64,000 bases of DNA from assembly GCA_942159475.1 (NCBI GenBank), contig OW804095.1, positions 149,906,808 through 149,970,807 of the forward strand. The letters are read 5' to 3'. This stretch comes from Sthenelais limicola. Taxonomy: Eukaryota > Annelida > Polychaeta > Phyllodocida > Sigalionidae. Numbering within the stretch: the first letter of the stretch is position 1; every line of letters begins with the position of its first letter. The notes beneath the pieces are model-generated. The model worked only from the letters and a program-made list of their open reading frames with translations. It made no database searches and was not told the DNA's origin. This document shows, in pieces, positions 1 through 9,449 of this stretch. Both the position numbers and the translations under genes were made by a program.

Positions 1-311
1 AACTTAAATCCCAATGTGACGTCATTCAGTTGTGTAAATCCCAAATGTGCACAGCCTCCTAGACAGAGAGACCATAACTTTGACTGCTATCTCCCTCTAT
101 CGGCGGAGATCTGAACTAGGCCTCGCTGCTTATAAATATGCAGCAAGAGTAACCGCCACTCACATAGTACGTAGTTCACCCAACGCTCAAAAGAGGGCGT
201 TGCTGTAGAGGCTGGAGGCGGCGGGAAGGCGAGTGTAGACGCCATCAAATGCTGGCCTCGCCGTTGCCATGGAGAAGAGGAAGTGCTGTGTGTACCGCTA
301 GGTGGCGTGGG
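1..311. other. GC-richer segment beside a candidate terminal exon; 3' UTR or promoter-like
   Basis: This stretch is less AT-rich than its surroundings. It holds a perfect CRE palindrome TGACGTCA at 17-24, a TATAAATA string near 131, and a CTCF-like core (CCGCTAGGTGGCG) at 296-308. If the minus-strand exon at 312-414 is real, this is its 3' UTR; no AATAAA is visible on the minus strand, so the UTR would run out of the window. The CRE and TATA string would also allow a plus-strand promoter. The two readings cannot be separated from sequence alone. Confidence 0.3.
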
Positions 312-414
312 TCAGTAGTCACTGGCGTCAATGCCTTTACACAACGTGGCGTAGGCCACCACGAATATAATAAGTCCAATGAAGAAGAATATGGGTCCTA
401 CGTACCAAAAAATT
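312..414 (-). CDS. Candidate terminal coding exon of a host gene, single transmembrane segment (partial)
   Basis: On the minus strand a textbook 3' splice site precedes this exon: a branch-like CTAAA, a T-rich tract, then TTGCAG with the exon starting at 414. Taking the first base as the end of a split codon, the frame reads 33 residues and stops at TGA (312-314). Residues 2-24 (FWYVGP...VVAYATL) are strongly hydrophobic and read as one membrane-spanning helix, followed by a short polar tail ending in SDY. Earlier exons would lie at higher coordinates, but none was recognised; they may sit beyond the transposon-rich DNA. The protein family is not recognised. The short length means chance cannot be excluded, but the splice signal and helix in the same frame support a real exon. 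Confidence 0.45.
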
Positions 415-1185
415 CTGCAAGAGAAAAAAAGAAATATTTTAGTTTTTTTTCAGGAACCATCATGTATGTAACACATACATTAGAAGAGAAAAGGCATTTT
501 AAAGTACTGTATATAATTATTATGTTTCAACTGAAAAGAGACCTTAACAGATTGCATACACAGTTGTGTTATTTCATAATTCTCTTTTATACATCATATA
601 ACATATCACATTATAACACTGCCTTCTGTTGGCTTTGATGATTTTTCTTCCAGGGGTGATGTTATCAAAACATAATGGCTGTTTAATAATGACTTGTTCT
701 ATGATAAAGGATAACAACCAAGAATATATTCAGGGCATTGAGATTATACACATGGTAAAACTTAAAGGCCGATACCAGAGCACATATAAATGATTGACAT
801 GGTCATCTGTATCGGAGAAAAGAAACTTCCCACATTTACTGCGGAAAGTTGGTCGTTACACTGGAGAGAATTGTCATGTATTCATCCCACCTTATTCCCT
901 CAGTTGAACATCCCTGACAATATGGACCTAGTAAATAATATAATAAATACTATGTTCTAGAAATGACCTTTAGCAGTACTCTCAATGCATTTTACACACC
1001 AAATCAGTGTAGTAGGTACACCAAATCAGTGTACGAGGTAGAAAACATAGATCTGTGTTGCAAGGCCCCTTGGCTAGTGTGATTTGCCTTCATAATGAAT
1101 ATATGTATGCCTCGGCAGGCGAAACTAATGAAGCTATGAGTATAACTCAGGAAGTATAGTTCATACATTAGGTACAGCCATAGTA
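415..1185. other. AT-rich non-coding DNA, possible intron
   Basis: No coding frame, RNA gene or clear repeat is visible. A short duplication (ACACCAAATCAGTGTA, twice) lies near 998-1033. If the exon at 312-414 is real, this is the 3' part of its last intron. Confidence 0.4.
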
Positions 1186-1500
1186 GTCAGGTTTATAAAA
1201 TATATATCACTCTATAGATCTCCATAATACAGTCAGCTTTATAAAATATATATCACTCTATAGGTCTCCATAATACAGTCAGGTTTATAAAATATGTATA
1301 CAGCTCTGTATTTTAAGGCATAAATCTATAGGTGCTACCTGATATACACAGCTGTATTTTAAGGCATAAATCTATAGGTGCTACCTGATATACACAGCTG
1401 TATTTTAAGGCATAAATCTATAGGTGCTACCTGATATATACAGCTGTATTTCAAGGCATAAATCTATAGGTTCTCCCAGATTTATAGCTGTATTTTATGG
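1186..1500. repeat. Two adjacent 46-bp tandem repeats
   Basis: From 1191 a unit starting GTTTATAAAATATATATCAC recurs at 1237 and 1283 (period 46). From 1301 a second unit (CAGCTGTATTTTAAGGCATA...) recurs at 1349, 1395, 1441 and about 1485, also with period 46 apart from one 48. Both contain CTATAG followed by a CC-containing stretch and a TACAG end, so they look like diverged branches of one ancestral array. Confidence 0.8.
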
Positions 1501-1948
1501 CCAGTAAAGAGTAGGTGTAAGACAGTTTCATTCCCTGCCAAACATTTTATGTCTAGTTTTATTTCTACTTGCACGAATAGAAACCAAACCCCACGAGGTC
1601 TCAGTAACCTCCAACTTGCTCCTTGTCATATAATGGGCGAATTAGTGGGTACAAGTAAGGGGAAGCGTTTTCCCCAGGGTATTGTGGTCATGCAGGTGCA
1701 CACATGAGGTTAGTTGCCGTATACAATTTTTTTAAAAACTAAATTTTATTTGTTCTCTTCATCGACAATGCAATATCTCCATATGATACAAAGTAATGTG
1801 TATAGTATATTTAAATATTTGACGGTTAATTGTATGGAACGATTCCTTTATATCAAGTGTTTGTTATGTTTTTGACACAGCACCGAGTGATGGCATATTT
1901 TAATTAATATTTATAGTCGGTGATTCACGATATACTTACTAGATTTTG
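1501..1948. other. Non-coding, nothing recognised
   Basis: AT-rich sequence without an ORF, RNA gene or repeat that I could identify. Confidence 0.4.
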
Positions 1949-2257
1949 ATATTTGGGTGGGGGGGGGGGGGGGGGGTGGTAACTTTTTTTGTTGTTAATT
2001 TTGTTTGTTTGGAAACCACCTCCCGGGAACTGAAAAAAATGTCTTTTTCATAACAATAGTTGTTTTGAACATGGGAAATGTGCTTTTTGACAGTTTTGGT
2101 TTAGGAAAACCCGTTTTCCTGCTTTTATGAGATTTTTTTGTCAAAAAATCCAAAAAAAGTTAGATATGATGGGGAAAAAATCAGGTATGGTAAATTTTTT
2201 TTAAAGTAGGGTAAGGTTTTTCTAGGTAGGGGGGGGGGGTAAATCGGAAACACACCT
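1949..2257. mobile_element. Dispersed element H, copy 1 (5' end incomplete)
   Basis: This segment aligns along its length with 20230-20553: a GGTGGTAAC block, GAAACCACCTCCC, ATAACAATAGTTGTTTT, AAAACCCGTTTTCCTGCTTT and a poly-G tract, ending TAAATCGGAAACACACCT. In the other copy the left end is the reverse complement of this terminus, so the family has terminal inverted repeats. Here the left terminus is replaced by a poly-G run at about 1957-1976. It carries no coding capacity and is probably a non-autonomous DNA transposon. Confidence 0.65.
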
Positions 2258-2680
2258 TTTTTTTCCTCACTAGGAGGGTGGGGGGCTAACTAGGAGGTAG
2301 GGCTAACAGGTCGCTGAACCACTTTTGAATCCATCGCTGTTCCCATAGGACAATTCAGTGAACAGTTGCCGATGCTGGGACAGCAGTTTATGGGACTCTT
2401 TGCTCTGAGTTTGCTGCAACTATTGACTTGAAGTAGGCCTTTAGGGGCAACAACACACAGACATATACTCTTACCACAGGAAAGTGGAAGGAGATGTAGG
2501 GCCTTTATATAAAGTCTGAAGGGCAATGAGAGGGCTTTGCCCTTTCTTACTCCAGCAGGGTAACATGGAAGGGGCTTATGTTTGCTGCCCCCTCTCCCTC
2601 CCTCCTGCCTCACTTGCCCCACTCCTTCCGCCTTCCCTCTCTCCCTTTCCCTGCCCCCCCCTCTGCCCCCCTGAACCCAA

Positions 2681-3796
2681 GCTGCAGGTACTGGGTTCTA
2701 ACCCACACCTGTGCTAGGGTAGAGAGCTGCAGGTACTGGGTTCTAACCCACACCTGTGCTAGGGTAGAGAGCTGCAGGTACTGGGTGCTAACCCACACCT
2801 GTGCTAGGATAGAGAGCTGCAGGTACTGGGTTCTAACCCACACCTGTGCTAGGGTAGAGAGCTGCAGGTACTGGGTTCTAACTCACACCTGTGCTAGGGT
2901 AGAGAGCTGCAGGTACTGGGTGCTAACCCACACCTGTGCTAGGATAGAGAGCTGCAGGTACTGGGTTCTAATCCACACCTGTGTTAGGATAGAGAGCTGC
3001 AGGTACTGGGTTCTAACCCACACCTATGCTAGGATAGAGAGCTGCAGGTACTGGGTTCTAACCAACACCTATGCTAGGATAGAGAGCTGCAGGTACTGGG
3101 TTCTAACCAACACCTGTGCTAGGATAGAGAGCTGCAGGTACTGGGTGCTAACCCACACCTGTGCTAGGATAGAGAGCTGCAGGTACTGGGTTCTAACCCA
3201 CACCTGTGCTAGGGTAGAGAGCTGCAGGTACTGGGTTCTAACTCACACCTGTGCTAGGGTAGAGAGCTGCAGGTACTGGGTTCTAATCCACACCTGTGCT
3301 AGGTTAGAAAGCTGCAGGTACTGGGTTTTAACCCACACCTATGCTAGGATAGAGAGCTGCAGGTACTGGGTTCTAACCCACACCTGTGCTAGGATAGAGA
3401 GCTGCAGGTACTGAGTTCTAACCCACACCTATGCTAGGATAGAGAGCTGCAGGTACTGGGTTCTAACCAACACCTATGCTAGGATACCTGTGCTAGGGTA
3501 AAAAGCTGCAGGTACTAGGTTCTAATCCACACCTGTGCTAGGATAGAGAGCTGCAGGTACTGGGTTTTAACCCACTCCTGTGCTAGGGTAAAAAGCTGCA
3601 GGTACTGGGTTCTAACCCACTCCTGTGCTAGGGTAAAAAACTGCAGGTACTGGGTTTTAACCCATTCCTGTGCTAGGGTAAAAAACTGCAGGTACTGGGT
3701 TTTAACCCGCACTTGTGCTAGGGTAAAAAGCTGCAGGTACTGGGTTCTAACCCACACTTGTGCTAGGGTAAAAAGCTGCAGGTACTGGGTTCTAAC
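2681..3796. repeat. 45-bp minisatellite (about 25 copies), left part
   Basis: The unit is CTGCAGGTACTGGGTTCTAA followed by CCCACACCTGTGCTAGGRTAGAGAG. Variants are grouped: units in the first two thirds end GGATAGAGAG or GGGTAGAGAG, while units after about 3490 end GGGTAAAAAG. A truncated unit lies near 3480-3500. Because 45 is a multiple of three and the unit lacks stops, long frames appear on both strands; these are not genes. The array continues at 4194 after an inserted element. Confidence 0.95.
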
Positions 3797-4193
3797 GGGG
3801 TCTGGAGAACTCGGACCATTCTGGGCTCGGACCGTTGTAAGCTTGGACTGGGTAAGGTCGGACCAGGGAGTTAGTGGACTCGGACCAGGGGGTTAGTGGA
3901 CTCGGACCAGGCATAGCTTTGAATAGAACATTATTATGATAGGTATATCATCAAAGTAATTCTTATATTAGTCAGTTTTACTTCGGACACTGCACTACTA
4001 GCTTTACTGACTTAGGACAACCAATTTTAGGGTTAGGTTTAGGGTTATTTTTTGTATGGTATGGTTTGGTCCGAGTCCACCAACCCAGTGGTTCGAGTCC
4101 ACTAACCCAATGGTCTGAGTCCACTAACCCCCTGGTCTGACTCCACTAACCCACCCGGTCCGACATCAGAGTGGTCCGACTTCTCTAGGAAGC
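3797..4193. mobile_element. 397-bp foldback element inserted in the minisatellite, 8-bp target duplication
   Basis: The element interrupts a repeat unit and is flanked by the direct repeat GTTCTAAC at 3789-3796 and 4194-4201. Its arms are long inverted repeats made of subrepeats such as GGACTCGGACCAGGGGGTTA; the right arm carries the complements. Termini pair imperfectly (about 17 of 22 outer bases). The centre is AT-rich with a short TTAGGG-like patch at 4025-4047. An 8-bp duplication is typical of hAT-type transposition. There is no coding capacity, so it is a non-autonomous foldback/MITE, probably moved by a transposase encoded elsewhere. Confidence 0.8.
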
Positions 4194-4227
4194 GTTCTAA
4201 CCCACACCTGTGCTAGGATAGAAAGCC
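4194..4227. repeat. 45-bp minisatellite, right remnant
   Basis: This is the continuation of the unit broken at 3796, beginning with the duplicated GTTCTAAC and running through CCACACCTGTGCTAGGATAG, after which unique sequence starts. Confidence 0.85.
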
Positions 4228-4607
4228 AATATGCCAATTTATAATTTTAAGAGGTAACCCTATAATACCTACATGTAGTACATTTTCTAGTGACTTCACA
4301 CACAGGTTTCACCAGAAATAGAGACTGAGAGCTCGTCTGTAACTCTTTGACAAAATTGTCATCTTTCATCAATACTGGCTAAATGCTGGCTTAGTGCTTC
4401 CCCTTCTCCCAGTGAAGCTAATAGAAGCCGATTCATGCACATAGGGAGCACTGAACAACCCACACAACCCCATCTCTGGTTACAGATCTCTGGCTACAGA
4501 TCGCTGTCGTGTAGTCATGATGTAGTAACAGTGTCGCCTGGCTTCTGTTCTCATTACTTGGTACTTGTTTAATAACACGGTTATCACACTGTAAACCCAT
4601 TACATGA
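4228..4607. other. Non-coding, nothing recognised
   Basis: No ORF of note, RNA gene or repeat was recognised. Confidence 0.4.
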
Positions 4608-4609
4608 TA

Positions 4610-4850
4610 TGTGGGTCAGATTTTCAGAAAATGTACAATTGGCAGCTCTACACATTTAGGAAATTCTCCTAAATTAGGCTGAAAAATGAAGAATACCAAG
4701 CATATCTGGGTATATTTGGTATAGCATTGATTTAAAGTATCAGTTCTGTTATGTTAAACTGCATTTTGAAGCTCATTTTTGTCTTAAATGTGGGTTATTT
4801 AAAAGGATTGGTGAAGGCAAATTGTACATTTTCTGGAAATCTGACCCACA
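4610..4850. mobile_element. MITE family A, copy 1
   Basis: The element is about 240 bp with termini TGTGGGTCAGATTTTCAGAA and its reverse complement, each followed inward by AAATGTACAATT. It is flanked by TA on both sides (4608-4609, 4851-4852), the target site of Tc1/mariner-type transposases. The interior has the family's CTCCTAAATTAGGCTG and TTTGGTAT blocks and no coding capacity. At least eleven recognisable copies occur in this window. Confidence 0.85.
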
Positions 4851-5174
4851 TAAGTACACATTAGTCTTCCCTTTATCTTTCATAACCGATGCCATGATGC
4901 TGTAAAATTCGGAACTACTCTTTGTAGTGTTTTAAATCTATATCTGAAGTCTTATTCCTCATTCTACTTGGTTCGGTTCTGACTTTGAAACATACTTCTC
5001 TGTGTGTTGCGTTGATTAATTTCTCGCCCAACTGCTGACCCTATATTGAAGAATGACCCTGAATTCTTCAATGCCATGAGGTAGCCTTTTATCCCAGCCT
5101 GGGTGGAAGTAATAGATCCTGGTGTTCTATATATAGACACATTGCATGACTTCCATAAGGCCATAATATACTCC

Positions 5175-5440
5175 AATAGGGGACTTGCATAGCCGCCATT
5201 TTGAATCTAAATTCGCACGGAATTATGGCACTAATGGTACAGTATAAAAGCTATAGAAAACATGCCATGTTCAGTATGGTATATTTTTCACTGTTCTAAT
5301 GTCAATATCCATGTATTATGCATGTTTTCATCACACAAGTCCCCAAATGTTGCCAAATATTTGTATGTCAGATTTCAACAGAATCCATCCCAGCACGCAC
5401 TGCAGTAGACATGCGCAGTGGCACATGCAAGTCCCCTATT
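5175..5440. mobile_element. MITE family B, copy 1
   Basis: The 266-bp element has termini AATAGGGGACTTGCAT and ATGCAAGTCCCCTATT. Just inside the left end is AGCCGCCATTTTGAATCT; inside the right end are CCCAGCACGCACTGCAGTAG and ACATGCGCAGTGGCAC. There is no coding capacity. Two further complete copies lie at 43637-43985 and 44103-44450. Confidence 0.85.
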
Positions 5441-5754
5441 GCCATCTTAGAAATACTGTTTATAGGGCTAACCAGAACTCTGTGGTCAAAGTCATGTCGA
5501 CATTTAAGGTCATAAAGGTACAGTAAGTGAAATGGGTGAAGGGCATGAGATCAAGGATTGACAATCGTGTTTTCAGTCAAGGGTTCCTGTGTCAACCTAT
5601 AGATGGCGTTAATCAAACATATCTTATAACTGAAATTGTTTAAAGACGTTCATGGTCTCTTATAGGACTAATAGCTAAGGATTGTTTCTATATAAGTCCA
5701 ACTTATTTGATAAAAGTAAAGGTTCTTAAGTATAAACATATCATATCATGATAC
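5441..5754. other. Non-coding DNA before the LINE
   Basis: No coding region or repeat was recognised. The 5' boundary of the LINE could not be fixed by a target duplication, so part of this stretch could belong to it. Confidence 0.35.
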
Positions 5755-5973
5755 TAGAGTCCTGAGCTTTCGAGGGGGACGGACGTGCTTTCAGAGAGTG
5801 GAAACAATACTACGAAAAACAAGCCATTATGAGGGTTATCCGTAGAGGAGAAACCCTGGAATAAGATATACGGGAAGTGCGGGTGATACCGATACGTGGG
5901 ACAGAAACAGTGAGTTAATTTGGTGCAATTTCTGGCCAGAATATTGAAATTTGTGTATGAAAATCGATCGAGA

Positions 5974-7914
5974 ATGGCTGAAAACAGTCAATTTTTTTAA
6001 TCGCTGGTCGCGGAGGCCGGCAACAAAGCGTTCACGCCCGCCGCTAATCTAAGATTACATAGCAAACTAGTGTTTGAAGCCCCATGTGTACCTCCATTCA
6101 AAGAACATGAATTGTATAGCATTGCGGATTACAGCCTAGACGACGATTCGCCCAGTCCTGAGCAATTAAAATCTTCAATTCGTATGTCACATGAAAATAC
6201 TGAATGTCTAGGTGGTAAAATTCAACATCTGATTTGTAACGACTGGGATATGAGAAGAGAAATGAGAAATCTTAGAGAGGATCTCAATAAAGTAATACTT
6301 GAAAAGAAATGTTTGGAGAAGAGAGTAGTAGAAATGGATATAGATCGCAGAAGATGCAACTTGATACTATCGGGCGTAAACGAATACAAACTAGAGAATA
6401 CGGTCGAATCAGCACATTATGTTCTGCAACAATTAGAAAAAAGGCTGTCAGTCAATGACATAGTTTCAGCAAAGAGAATCCCAATTAGAACAAAGGGAAC
6501 TAGACAAATACTAGTGAAATTGAGAGACGCGAGTAAAAGAGATTACATCTTCAACAGGCGGAAAGGCCTGAAGGACACAAAAGATTGTTTCTCAGTGTTC
6601 ATTAATGCAGATCTACCAGAAAGTGTTATTGAAACCAAGAACGATCTGAGATGTATCCAAGCGCATGTTAGTAGTATTGGTAAGAATGAGGTTGGCAAAA
6701 TTATCAAGGATACCATTACCATCAATGGAATCACGTATGAACATGATCAACTAGGAAATCTACCGGAGGGATTAACTCTCAGCGACGCCAAAACAGTAGA
6801 AACCAACCATGGAATATACTTTCAATCCAAATATAGTCCGCTCAGTAACTTTTATAAATGTAAAATCATGGTTAGAGGCGAGGAATATCACAGTGTGGAA
6901 CAAGCTTATCAATTCTGTCGTGCGAATGTACTTGGAGATAGAGATAGGGCGTCCCAGATATTCAACTGTTATGAGGCTAAAGAAGCTAAACGAATCGGCG
7001 GACAAATCGAATCGACTGATAAATGGGACAAAGTGAAAGTCGACGTAATGAGGGCAATTCTAAATGAGAAATTTGAACAAAATGAAGAGTTACAGGACTA
7101 TTTAGTAAGAACTGGACCGGTGCGGCTAAATGAAGCAACAAATGACAAATTCTGGGCATCCGGATGTCGATTGGGATCAGTATTGATGGAAGAAAAATCT
7201 CACAAAGGAGCGAACATAGTGGGACAATTGCTTGAAGAAATTAGACACCACTACAACACCAATTCGGAATTACCTGATAGATTGCAATTTCAATTTACAG
7301 GATTAGATGAAAGAGAGACAGACCGAACCACTAGTAACTCGCCCCGTAGAAGGCATTATGTAAGAGGTGGACAGAGGAATGACAATAGGAGAGAAAGAAC
7401 ACCAAGATCATATGAAACTGACCACACTAGCATGATTACTGACCAATCAGAAATAAACATGGTAGGACAGCCGATTCGAAATACTGAAGCCAAATCGAAA
7501 GACGAGTTGGAAAACAGATTTCAACCAGAGTGGAGGAGAGGTGCCCGTGCTGATCAGATCATAGACAGAACTCAGCAAAATAGAAACAGATCGCCCTCGG
7601 TCAAGCGACCACATAGTGGATCTACAAGTGAAGAAGAGAAAAATGTGAGTAGAAAACGAGATAAAAATGAAGTCCCACTATATTCTGAGAAAGCTGACAC
7701 GAATGTGGATAAATCATGGCGTTCAAACATGACACCTCTATGTAAAGCAAGCGATAATGTAACTGTAATATCTCCTCCAGCCAGGATCGCACCGATTATT
7801 GACGATGGAAATGTCCCCCAAAGCAATAGTTTTGAAAACCTAAGATCAGACCCGTTAAGCGGATTTGAGAAAGAAAATTCCAGTATATGTGCAAATGAAA
7901 TGGAATGCTCTTGA
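5974..7914 (+). CDS. LINE ORF1: coiled coil, L1-ORF1p-like RNA-binding region and NADAR domain
   Basis: The open frame runs to TGA at 7912-7914. The best initiator is ATG 5974, but TAA at 5998 interrupts the frame after eight codons; it is then open from 6001. Counting residues from the GTG at 6070 (614 aa): 40-92 are charged and heptad-like (coiled coil); 93-235 resemble the L1 ORF1p RRM and C-terminal domain (RRCNLILSGV, VSAKRI, QILVKLRD, FINADLPE). Residues 247-395 are a NADAR domain with KYSPLSNF (254-261), SVEQAYQ (275-281), KFEQN (334-338), TG (348-349), FWASG (361-365) and GANIVGQLL (380-388). After about 415 the chain is low-complexity, rich in Arg, Ser and Asp, with basic clusters (SRKRDK) suited to RNA binding or nuclear import. 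ORF1 proteins coat LINE RNA; the NADAR addition is unusual. The role of the NADAR domain is inferred, not known. Confidence 0.85.
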
Positions 7915-8000
7915 TAATTGCTATATTCCCTTTGAACATATGTACTCATGATGATAATTTCAATTATGTTTGCAGACGAAGAATCAGAAAGGTTTAGAGG

Positions 8001-8633
8001 ATGAACATTGAAAAGCTTACGTTAGTCCTCTCCGACTCTAGAGGGAGACACTTGATAGATCACCTAGGAAGCAACCCTAATATCGCAACTTATTCGTACC
8101 CAGGCTGGGGAATCGTAAAATTGGCACATAAGGCAAAGGAGATCTTCCCTGAGCTAATTCCGTCAAATATCGTGTTGATAGGAGGCATATGCGATTTCTG
8201 TCGTAAAAACCATATCACGAAAGAAATTAGTCTAGCAGAGGAAACTGAGGACATGTTAGCGAGATTGATGTTTGATAAATATACAGAGGCATTATCAGTA
8301 CTTGAGAGAGAACAAAGGATATCATATATAACACTGGGTGGATTGATCGGAATGGAACTAAATCGTGCGAACCATCTTGAAGGTATTTCTGATAAGCAGA
8401 ATATGATCAACAACGCAGTAATGACTATTAATGAGGATATACGTATGATGAATGAAAAAAGGGGTATACGACACATCTATCTGCATACCAGAGTGCACAG
8501 ATATCAACGTGGTAAACCTCGTCATTATCTGAACAAGATACCTGATGGTATACACGTAGACGACTCAATTGTGAAAGAGTGGGCTAAGCAAATTATAAAT
8601 TACCATGATGACCCGATCACCAAATTCCAGTAG
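8001..8633 (+). CDS. LINE small ORF: stand-alone SGNH/GDSL hydrolase-like protein
   Basis: This 210-residue protein starts at ATG 8001, 86 bases after ORF1 ends. SGNH blocks are in order: SDSRGR (11-16, candidate nucleophile Ser13), PGWG (34-37, block II glycine), GGICDF (61-66, block III, where the usual Asn is Cys64) and PDGIH (181-185, the Asp-x-x-His pair of block V). The length fits a single minimal SGNH domain. Esterase-type domains are known inside ORF1 of some CR1/L2-type LINEs; here the domain is a separate frame. Replacement of the block III Asn may mean altered or lost hydrolase activity. It lies between ORF1 and the hairpin-bearing spacer, so its translation would need reinitiation, an internal entry site or a separate transcript. 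Confidence 0.75.
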   Translation: MNIEKLTLVLSDSRGRHLIDHLGSNPNIATYSYPGWGIVKLAHKAKEIFPELIPSNIVLIGGICDFCRKNHITKEISLAEETEDMLARLMFDKYTEALSVLEREQRISYITLGGLIGMELNRANHLEGISDKQNMINNAVMTINEDIRMMNEKRGIRHIYLHTRVHRYQRGKPRHYLNKIPDGIHVDDSIVKEWAKQIINYHDDPITKFQ

Positions 8634-9449
8634 GGATCATACTGTATTATTATTTCTGATCAGATTCCTCGCTGCCAGACGGCAGGACTTCATTTCATAA
8701 ATAACACGATGACCCAATTGAAGAACATAACAACAACAAATGCACCATGTGAACCCGTTCATGCACAGCCGAGTGATGTAATACGGACAATTGTTTTCTC
8801 AACGCCTCAATACGCTGAATATGTTATTCACTGGGGAGTGCGCTCAAAGCGCCCCTCGACAAAGAATTGAAAGGATAATAGGATGCCCATAGATATACTT
8901 AGAACTATATGGCTTTCTGTATTAGCTCACAGTAATCAATGACTGCGCTTACAATAAGCCAGTCACTTACTAGATAGATTAATAGTGTGTAAAACAACTC
9001 TATTGTAACATGTCTCGCTCTTGTTCGTTTTCATTGCCTTCTATAAGTAAATCTGAATCGCTTCCACTTCAACATAACGTCTGCGCTTACAATAAGCCAT
9101 ACGAACAGTATATTAAGCCTCGATCTGCCGACTATCATAATGATTATTGCTATTATTGTTGCTTCGATTTAAACGTAACGTCTGCACTTACAATAAGCCA
9201 TACGAACAGTATATTATGCTTCGATCTGCCGACCATCAGAATGATTATTGCTATTATTGTTGTATCATATGTTTCAGTCAGAGTTGTATTATTTGTGAGA
9301 AAATTTAGGGATTGCGCTTACAATAAGCCAATTCCCCGTATAAAACCATGTATTATATATTGGAAGATGATAGAGAATGAAGCGCTTACAATAAGCCTTT
9401 TCAATACAGGACTTGTCTTAACTAATGTGACATACTGACCGTACTGACA
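8634..9449 (+). promoter_or_regulatory. LINE inter-ORF spacer with five hairpin motifs and a 101-bp tandem duplication
   Basis: The motif GCGCTTACAATAAGCC occurs at 8945-8960, 9083-9098, 9314-9329 and 9382-9397, and with one change (GCACTTACAATAAGCC) at 9184-9199. Each contains GCTTA-CAA-TAAGC, or CTTA-CAA-TAAG in the variant, a small stem with a three-base loop. Two lie in a tandem duplication of about 101 bp (about 9073-9262) that also repeats CATACGAACAGTATATTA and ATGATTATTGCTATTATTGT. A 142-codon frame (9010-9438) crosses this region and ends 12 bases before ORF2, but its content follows the repeats and it is not called a gene. The motif could be a protein-binding or translation-control element. 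Confidence 0.6.

Noticed and set aside
2578..3414. 278-codon frame with 15-residue repeats (SCRYWVLTHTCARIE)
   Set aside because: It is the 45-bp minisatellite read through; frames are also open on the other strand, variation shows no codon-position bias, and a transposon splits the array.
4086..4110. tRNA-like GGTTCGAGTCC box
   Set aside because: It is part of the foldback element's subrepeats; no A box, anticodon arm or acceptor stem is present.
9010..9438. 142-codon frame just before LINE ORF2
   Set aside because: It spans the hairpin motifs and the 101-bp duplication and shows no domain. More likely spacer RNA than protein, though close spacing to ORF2 leaves some doubt.
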